From Streptomyces sp. DG2A-72 (GTDB lineage: Bacteria; Actinomycetota; Actinomycetes; Streptomycetales; Streptomycetaceae), in NCBI RefSeq assembly GCF_030499575.1, contig NZ_JASTLC010000001.1, positions 1,922,001-1,986,000 of the forward strand: a DNA stretch of 64,000 nucleotides, read 5' to 3'. The notes below the pieces were generated by a model. The model worked only from the letters and a program-made list of their open reading frames with translations. It had not been told where the DNA came from and did no database searches. This document shows positions 58,418-64,000 of this stretch, one piece after another (the stretch's first letter is position 1; each line of letters opens with the position of its first letter). The translations under genes were made by a program, and so were the position numbers.

Positions 58418-61400
58418 CCCGCACTCCCCGGACTCTGGTGCCACAATTTCCGTATCTGTGAAGGCTCTTGACCCGCCGGACGCAGATCGGCCCACGGGTG
58501 CATTTCGTATCCGGTGGGCATCTGGATTCGCCGTCCGCCCGTCGAATCGCCGCCTCCTTCCGGCACCGGCTCCGCGAGCCGGGCCGCCACCACGTCGAGG
58601 CCGCCCTCGGCGCGCAGTTCGACCAGCTCGGCGAGGTTCCAGGCGGCGGCGCCCACCACGCTGAGGCTGCGCGGGCCGCGCCGCTGCACCACTCCGCGCA
58701 CCAGCAGCAGCCAGGAGTGGAAGACGGTGTGGGCGCAGGCGTCGTGGGAGTCGTCGAAGAAGGCGAGGTCGACCAGGCCGGTGCCGTCGTCCAGGGTGGA
58801 GAAGATGACCCGCTTGCCGGACCGGATCGGCGGGGTCTGCGTCGCCGCCTTGGCGCCCGCGACCAGCACCGTCTCCCCGTGCCTGGCATCCCGCAGCCGC
58901 CGCGCGGACACCACGCCCAGTTCGTCGAGGAACGCGCGGTGGTCGTCCATCAGATGGCGCGAGGTGTCCATGGACAGCACTCCCAGTTCGGCGCTGAGCC
59001 GCTCCGCCGAGGAGAGGTCGGGCAGCCCGGCCGACGCGGTCTTCCGCCCGCCGGACAGCGGGAGTTGGCCGCCGCCCGCACCCCGGGCGCCTCGGTGCAG
59101 CTCGGTCAAGTGCAGTTGCAGATCACGGCGGTTGGCCCCGAAGGCGTCCAACGCGCCGACTTGGGCCAGCCTTTGGGCGAGTGGACGGCTGGGCCGCGCC
59201 CGCTCCCAGAAGTCCAGCAGCGAGGCGTACGGCTGCCCGTCCGCGATCCGCGCCGCCTCGGCCTCGCTGATGCCGTGCACGTCGGAGAGGGCCAACCGCA
59301 GCCCCCACACTCCGGATTCAGACACCAGTTCGATACGGTGTGCGACCCCCGACACATTCACGTCCAACGGCAGGATCGGCACCCCCCGCCGCCGCGCGTC
59401 CGCCAGCAGCAGCCGCTTCGGATACATCCCGGGGTCGTGCGTGAGCAGCCCAGCGTAGAAGGCGGCCGGGTGGTGCGCCTTCAGCCACGCCGACTGGTAG
59501 GTCGGTACGGCGAAGGCGACGGCGTGCGCCTTGCAGAAGCCGTACGAGCCGAAGGCCTCGACGATCTCCCAGGTCCGCTGAATCGTTTCTGCGTCGTAGC
59601 CCTTCGCCGCCGCGTGCTGGGCGAACCACACCTTGATCCGCCCCTGCGACTCCGGGTCGGACAGCCCGCGCCGCACCCGGTCCGCCTCGGCCCGTCCGCA
59701 GCCGGTCATGATGTCGACGATGTGGATGATCTGCTCATGGAAGACGACGACTCCGTACGTCTCCCGCAGCGGCCCTTCCAGATCCCGGTGCGGATAACGG
59801 ATCGGCGCCCGCCCGTGCCGCGCCTCGATGAACGGCCGCACCATGTCGGCGGCGACCGGCCCCGGCCGGAAGAGCGAGATGTCGACCACGAGATCGTGGA
59901 AGGTGGCCGGCTGAAGCCGCCCGACCAGGTCCCGCTGCCCCGGCGACTCGATCTGGAAGCAGCCCAACGTCTCGGTGGAGCGGATGAGTTCGTACGTCGC
60001 CGGGTCGCCGTTCCCCCGTTCGAAATCGAGCGCGTCCAGGTCGACCCGCTCCCCCGTCGTCCGCTCCACCTCCGCGACCGCGTGCGCCATCGCCGACTGC
60101 ATCCGCACCCCGAGCACATCGAGCTTGAGCAGCCCGAGGTCCTCGACGTCCTCCTTGTCGAACTGCGACATGGGGAAGCCCTCGCCACTGGTGGGCATGA
60201 CCGGCGTACGGCTCAACAGGGACGCGTCGGACAGGAGCACTCCGCAGGGGTGCATGGCGATCCCGCGCGGGAGGGCGTCGAGGGCCTCGGTCAGCTCCCA
60301 GAGCCTGCCGTACTTCTCCTTCTCACCCGCGAGCCCGCGCAGTTCGGGCAACTCCTCCAGGGCCGCGCGGGCGTCCCGCGCGCGAATGTGCGGGAAGGAC
60401 TTGGCGATGCGGTCGATGTCGGCCGGGTCCATGGAGAGGGCGGCGCCGACGTCCCGGATCGCGTGGCGGACGCGGTAGGTCTCCGGCATCGAGACGGTCG
60501 CGACCCGTTCGGTGCCGAACCGGCCGATGATCTCGCGGTAGACCTCCAGCCGGCGCGCGGACTCCACGTCGATGTCGATGTCGGGCAGTACCAGCCGGCG
60601 TTTGGACAGGAAGCGCTCCATCAGCAGCCCGTGCTCGACGGGGTCGGCGTGGGCGATGCCGAGGAGGTGGTTGACGAGGGAGCCGGCGCCGGAGCCGCGC
60701 GCGGCGACCCGGATGCCCATCTTCTTCACGTCGTCGACGACTTGAGCGACCGTCAGAAAGTAGGAGGCGAAGCCGTGGTGGGCGATGATGTCCAGTTCCT
60801 CGTGCATCCGCTCCCAGTAGGCGCGCCGGTGGTCGTAGCCGTGCAGCACCATGCCCGCCGCCGCCCGGGAGGCCAGCGCGCGCTGTGCGGTGCGGCGGCC
60901 GGCGCCGACGAGATGCGGTTCGGGGAAGTGGACGGTGCCGATGCCGAGGTCGTCCTCCGGGTCGACCAGGCACTCGGCGGCGGTGGCCTGCGTCTGCTCC
61001 AGCAGACGCAGTGCGGTGTCGCGCCGGAAGCCCGCGGCTTCGACGATCCGCTCGGCCGCCTCGAGCATGACGCCCGCGTCCTTGAGCCAGGCCTCCCCCG
61101 AGTCCAGTCCCTTGGCGGGGTCGACGGGGACGAGACGGCGGGCGGCGTCCAGGACGTCGGCGACCGGGCCGAGGCCGGGGTCGGCATAGCGGACGGCATT
61201 GCTGAGCACGGGCCGGATCCGCTGCTCGGCGGCGAAGCCGACGGTGCGGGCGGCCAGTCGCAGGGAGCCGGGGCCGGTGCCCGTGCGGTCGTGCCAGACG
61301 GCTTCGAGGCGCAGGGCGTCGCCGTAGGCCTCCCGCCAGGGGGCGAGGAGCCTCGCCGCCCGGTCGGGGCGCCCCGCGGCGAGCGCGCGGCCGACGTCGG

Positions 61401-61836
61401 AGTCGGGGCCGAGCAGGACGGCCAGACCCTCGGCGGGGGCGGCGGACCGGGGCAGCAGCGGGGTGTCCTCGGCGGTGTGGGCGGCGGTGACGAGACGGCA
61501 CAGGCCGGCCCAGCCGCGGGCGCCGTCCCGGGCGAGGAAGGTCACCCGCGGTGTCGACTCGTCGATGAAGGCACCGCCGCGGACCGGGGTACGGCGCTTT
61601 TGTCGACGTACGGACTCCTGCTCCTCCACCGCCAGGTTCACGCCGAACAGCGGACGGACGCCCGCCTTGGCGCAGGCCTTGGCGAAGCGGACCGTGCCGC
61701 CGAGGGTGTCGCGGTCGGTGAGGGCGAGGGCGTCCATATGCCGTTCGGAGGCGCGCTCGGCCAGCCGCTCCGGGTGCGAGGCGCCGTAGCGCAGGGAGAA
61801 CCCGGAGACGGTGTGCAGATGGGTGAAGCCAGGCAT
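58414..61836 (-). CDS. dnaE2: Error-prone DNA polymerase DnaE2
   Basis: 1140 residues, C-family polymerase. N-terminal PHP domain (FTHLHTVSGFSLRYGASHPERL, LALTDRDTLGG), polymerase core with PDIDIDVES (catalytic Asp pair), RVAARGSGAGSLVNHLLGIAHADP and SYGFCKAHAVAFAVPTYQSAWLKAHHP (in parts), then helix-hairpin-helix and OB domains. DnaE2 performs translesion synthesis and damage-induced mutagenesis. ATG 61836 has GGGAGG five bases upstream. It carries a LexA box upstream and is coupled to the ImuB-like gene; no imuA' is adjacent. Confidence 0.96.
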   Translation of the reverse strand: MPGFTHLHTVSGFSLRYGASHPERLAERASERHMDALALTDRDTLGGTVRFAKACAKAGVRPLFGVNLAVEEQESVRRQKRRTPVRGGAFIDESTPRVTFLARDGARGWAGLCRLVTAAHTAEDTPLLPRSAAPAEGLAVLLGPDSDVGRALAAGRPDRAARLLAPWREAYGDALRLEAVWHDRTGTGPGSLRLAARTVGFAAEQRIRPVLSNAVRYADPGLGPVADVLDAARRLVPVDPAKGLDSGEAWLKDAGVMLEAAERIVEAAGFRRDTALRLLEQTQATAAECLVDPEDDLGIGTVHFPEPHLVGAGRRTAQRALASRAAAGMVLHGYDHRRAYWERMHEELDIIAHHGFASYFLTVAQVVDDVKKMGIRVAARGSGAGSLVNHLLGIAHADPVEHGLLMERFLSKRRLVLPDIDIDVESARRLEVYREIIGRFGTERVATVSMPETYRVRHAIRDVGAALSMDPADIDRIAKSFPHIRARDARAALEELPELRGLAGEKEKYGRLWELTEALDALPRGIAMHPCGVLLSDASLLSRTPVMPTSGEGFPMSQFDKEDVEDLGLLKLDVLGVRMQSAMAHAVAEVERTTGERVDLDALDFERGNGDPATYELIRSTETLGCFQIESPGQRDLVGRLQPATFHDLVVDISLFRPGPVAADMVRPFIEARHGRAPIRYPHRDLEGPLRETYGVVVFHEQIIHIVDIMTGCGRAEADRVRRGLSDPESQGRIKVWFAQHAAAKGYDAETIQRTWEIVEAFGSYGFCKAHAVAFAVPTYQSAWLKAHHPAAFYAGLLTHDPGMYPKRLLLADARRRGVPILPLDVNVSGVAHRIELVSESGVWGLRLALSDVHGISEAEAARIADGQPYASLLDFWERARPSRPLAQRLAQVGALDAFGANRRDLQLHLTELHRGARGAGGGQLPLSGGRKTASAGLPDLSSAERLSAELGVLSMDTSRHLMDDHRAFLDELGVVSARRLRDARHGETVLVAGAKAATQTPPIRSGKRVIFSTLDDGTGLVDLAFFDDSHDACAHTVFHSWLLLVRGVVQRRGPRSLSVVGAAAWNLAELVELRAEGGLDVVAARLAEPVPEGGGDSTGGRRIQMPTGYEMHPWADLRPAGQEPSQIRKLWHQSPGSAG

Positions 61837-61852
61837 CCGCACCTCCCGCTAT

Positions 61853-61866
61853 CGAACATCAGTTCC
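61853..61866. promoter_or_regulatory. LexA (SOS) box CGAACATCAGTTCC
   Basis: GAAC-N4-GTTC core at 61854-61865, 18 bp upstream of the dnaE2 ATG, matching the Gram-positive/actinobacterial SOS box (CGAACNNNNGTTCG) except the last base. Confidence 0.8.
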
Positions 61867-61947
61867 CGACTGCCTCACCCTCACCATAGACCAAATCCCG
61901 AACGTCTGTGCGATTGCCATGCGAACGTCCTTCACCTGCGGAAACGG

Positions 61948-62115
61948 CTACTCGGAGTCAGGAGCGTCCGTCTCGGCGGGTTCCTCGGCGTCCCTGACGG
62001 TCGCCTGGGCGGTGGTGCCGGGCGTCGTGCGCTGCGCGGTCTCCAGGGCGTGCAGCCGGCGCTTGATGTCGCGGAGCTCGGTCAGGAGGGTGTCGGGGCG
62101 GTTGATCCTGGTCAC
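61948..62115 (-). CDS. Small phage-module protein with predicted coiled coil
   Basis: 55 residues from the GTG at 62115, overlapping the stop of the upstream tail-like gene (GTGA). The N-terminal half (LLTELRDIKRRLHALETAQR) has leucine-heptad spacing suggesting a coiled coil; the C-terminal half is acidic (DAEEPAETDAPDSE). Last gene of the visible phage-like operon. Function unknown. Confidence 0.68.
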   Translation of the reverse strand: MTRINRPDTLLTELRDIKRRLHALETAQRTTPGTTAQATVRDAEEPAETDAPDSE

Positions 62116-63251
62116 GGGATGCTCCTGTGCGTAGTGGGTGTCACGGTCAGCTGGACCTGTTCCTCGCCCGCGTCATTGCCCGGGGTGACCTCGATCCCGG
62201 TGATCCGTACGTCGAACTGGGTGCCCTCGGGGAAGAAGACGTCCTTGATGACGACGGTGGCGTCGTCGCCCACCTGGTAGGAGCCGAGCACCGGGTCCAG
62301 GTCGGCCCGCACGGTCAGCTCGGGCAGGACCACGGGGGCCGAGACGGCGGCGAGGGCCGAGCGGGCCTGGGAGGCCAGGAGGGCCGCGTCGGTGAGATGG
62401 ACGTAGGAGACCTCGGTCTCGGTGAGCGGGCGTCCGGTGGCGCGGTCCTCGGCGACCGCGACGAGCTGGCTGTTCTCCCCCTCGCCCTGCTCGCCGAGGG
62501 CGAAGACCCGGCTCGCGGTGGAGGCGCCGTCGACCGGCCAGGTGTAGCCGATCAGGTTGGCCCCGTACTCCCACACGTGCGGGGTGCCCTGCTGGCCGAG
62601 GTGCGGGATGCCGACGCGCAGCCGGCGGACGGGGCGGCCGTCGGTGCCGTACGTCATGTCGAAGACGAAGTCGGGGCCGTTCTCCAGGCTCGCCAGCTCA
62701 CGCAGGGCCTCGCCGGTGCTCTTGAGGTCGCTGCCGCGATAGACGAGGGTGCGGGTGATGCCGGAGCCGGCCGTGGACTCGGGGCGCACCCTGATGTCGC
62801 CGCCGGGGTGCGCCTGGGCGGTGGCGACGAGGGCGCGGGCGATGTCGGACTGGTCTCGGTCGATGAAGGGCACGTCGGCCGAGGACAGATCGGTGGCGTC
62901 CGGGTCGAAGTCGGCGGGCAGGACACGGCGGTGGTCGAAGTAGGAGAGGAAGCCGGCCGCCCCGACCTCCAGGTGCTGGTCGGCGGAGGTGTACTTGACG
63001 GTCCAGATCACCCCGCCCCATACGAGCACTCCGTCCCGCTCGACGTAGAGGGCGGTGCGTCCGGGCTCGGTGAGTTCCCGGGGGCGGTGCACGGTGACGC
63101 GCGGGTCGCCCAGGGGCAACCGGGCGCGGAACTCGCCGGCTTCGTTGAGTTCGCTGCTGAACGTGACGTCGTACAGCGGGAGTTCGTCGGTGACGGCGCC
63201 GGTGGCGAGGTCGGCGGTGTAGTAGGTGTAGCGGGTCGGGATGCGGGTCAC
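62112..63251 (-). CDS. Phage tail-like protein (siphovirus Gp37-like)
   Basis: 379 residues from the GTG at 63251, which overlaps the upstream stop (GTGA). Opening RYTYYTADLATGAVTDELPL and YDVTFSSELNEAGEFRARLPLGD, then ERDGVLVWGGVIW and SYFDHRRVLP, are typical of the Gp37-like minor tail protein group in actinobacterial phages. The C-terminal part has repeated beta strands (VVIKDVFFPEGTQFDVRITGIEV). In a tail it would lie near the baseplate hub. No head or packaging genes are visible. Confidence 0.8.
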   Translation of the reverse strand: MTRIPTRYTYYTADLATGAVTDELPLYDVTFSSELNEAGEFRARLPLGDPRVTVHRPRELTEPGRTALYVERDGVLVWGGVIWTVKYTSADQHLEVGAAGFLSYFDHRRVLPADFDPDATDLSSADVPFIDRDQSDIARALVATAQAHPGGDIRVRPESTAGSGITRTLVYRGSDLKSTGEALRELASLENGPDFVFDMTYGTDGRPVRRLRVGIPHLGQQGTPHVWEYGANLIGYTWPVDGASTASRVFALGEQGEGENSQLVAVAEDRATGRPLTETEVSYVHLTDAALLASQARSALAAVSAPVVLPELTVRADLDPVLGSYQVGDDATVVIKDVFFPEGTQFDVRITGIEVTPGNDAGEEQVQLTVTPTTHRSIP

Positions 63252-64000
63252 TGGTCCACCAGCCAGGTGGTGTTGAGGTAGATCAACTGGGTGGCCGGCA
63301 ACTGGACGCCCTGAGCGAACAGCACCACGGTGCCGTCGGTGCGGAGCATGAGTTCGAGCCCTCGTGTCACACCGCCCAGCGCGGTGTACCAGTGGTGCCC
63401 CACCGCCGGGCGGAAACCGGCCGGGACGGCGATCATGGAGATGGCGTTGGCCGAGAGGGCGACGGCGGTCTGCAGGGCGCCGCGCATGTGGACGGTGGCG
63501 CCGACCCGGCGTACGGCCGGTGTCTCGTTGTTGTACACGTTCCAGTTGGGAAGCAGGGGGAGGGTGACCCAGCCGGTGTCGTCGTTGACCGCCCGCCAGC
63601 CCGCCGAACTGTCGTACCACTCCAGATGGTTGGTGTCCCATCGGTGGATGTACATGCCGGTGTAGGGGTACGTGGGCCGGTTGGCCGCGCCCCAGACCCG
63701 CAGGATGCCGCCGGCTGCCGTGGTCCAGGGGCGCAGGTCCTCGATGTTGGCGTTGGCGACGGACGTGGCGTTCTTCGGAATCTTGATCCGGGCGAGCGGG
63801 AAGTGGTCGCCGGTCACCGCGGGGTCGGTGGGGGTGGCGGCGGCCGTTCCCTTGACGAGTTCGACGGTCATGGCGGTGGTGGCGTCGCCGTACTGTTCGT
63901 CCCGCTGCCGGGCGATGACCAGGTCGTTGCGCGGGTTGGCCGAGTCGGCGGGGTGCGTGCCGAGTACGTCGAGGAGCTTCTCCTGGTCGAGCGTGACGAG
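63248..64000 (-). CDS. Phage-like structural protein, 5' end beyond the window
   Basis: 251 residues visible; the frame is open to the window end, so the N-terminus is not seen (an internal ATG at 63871 is not the true start, as the preceding codons continue RQRDEQYGDATTA in frame). The C-terminal half (GWRAVNDDTGWVTLPLLPNW, VRRVGATVHMRGALQTA, PAGFRPAVGHHWYTALG) looks like a beta-rich tail-fibre or receptor-binding domain. Overlaps the Gp37-like gene by four bases. Confidence 0.75.
   Translation of the reverse strand, partial: LVTLDQEKLLDVLGTHPADSANPRNDLVIARQRDEQYGDATTAMTVELVKGTAAATPTDPAVTGDHFPLARIKIPKNATSVANANIEDLRPWTTAAGGILRVWGAANRPTYPYTGMYIHRWDTNHLEWYDSSAGWRAVNDDTGWVTLPLLPNWNVYNNETPAVRRVGATVHMRGALQTAVALSANAISMIAVPAGFRPAVGHHWYTALGGVTRGLELMLRTDGTVVLFAQGVQLPATQLIYLNTTWLVDQ

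Noticed and set aside
58468..62280. 1270-codon plus-strand open frame
   Set aside because: It is the antisense shadow of dnaE2 and its neighbours, with no recognisable domains and biased composition.
63248..63871. ATG at 63871 as the start of the last tail-like gene
   Set aside because: The codons before it continue in frame to the window edge with normal composition, so the gene starts outside the window.

Overview
The window is high-GC actinobacterial chromosome, almost certainly Streptomyces. Evidence: third-position G/C throughout, frequent GTG/TTG starts, ATGA/GTGA stop-start overlaps, many TetR regulators, a mycothiol-era actinobacterial gene content (class F sortase, SigK/RskA pair, DnaE2 with an ImuB-like partner) and dispersed intergenic repeats of a kind common in Streptomyces. 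From memory, the gene order soxR ... hmgA ... GDSL lipase ... AA10 oxygenase, lipase, imuB-like, dnaE2 resembles the S. coelicolor region around SCO1697-SCO1739; this was not checked against any database. No rRNA, tRNA or CRISPR array was seen.

Layout. 1-14.9 kb: two tandem repeat arrays, soxR, then lipid/aldehyde catabolism (MaoC hydratase, acyl-CoA dehydrogenase, Zn alcohol dehydrogenase plus aldehyde dehydrogenase) with TetR regulators whose operators can be read directly, two transporters, an orphan sugar-type ABC ATPase, and a class F sortase coupled to a secreted partner. 14.9-27.3 kb: citrate-type transporter and MFS, molybdopterin oxidoreductase with its TetR operator, homogentisate dioxygenase with a GntR regulator, an orphan type ISP specificity-like protein, a TetR-controlled DrrAB-type exporter, and a CoA-transferase. 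27.3-35.6 kb: a SigK-RskA pair divergent from a DUF4331 surface protein, followed by a TPR protein, a His-rich nickel/cobalt transporter and a membrane Ser/Thr kinase. Matching SigK-type promoters face both ways.

35.7-47.3 kb: secreted GDSL lipase, a wrecked subtilase, and an exopolysaccharide-type cluster (membrane protein, GNAT, two GT2 glycosyltransferases, polysaccharide deacetylase, a giant flippase-glycosyltransferase fusion) ending against a convergent membrane-anchored glycoside hydrolase. The two meet at a perfect 14-bp hairpin that overlaps both stop codons. 47.4-52.7 kb: housekeeping and accessory genes, including a frameshifted AAA ATPase and a methyltransferase carrying an in-frame repeat insertion.

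52.8-56.5 kb is a scar region: a cell-wall-anchored AA10 polysaccharide oxygenase gene was split by a TnpB-type element, one piece was inverted and the middle was lost. The neighbouring lipase has lost its N-terminus and its catalytic serine. 56.5-64 kb: MarR/cupin pair with twin operators, the ImuB-like/DnaE2 mutagenesis operon behind a LexA box, and three overlapping phage-tail-like genes running off the window end.

Most striking points for follow-up: the TnpB relative with a changed third RuvC site and no zinc ribbon, the SigK regulon with a DUF4331-TPR-Ni/Co transporter cassette, the sortase F partner with a non-canonical sorting-like tail, and the Wzx-like/GT fusion.
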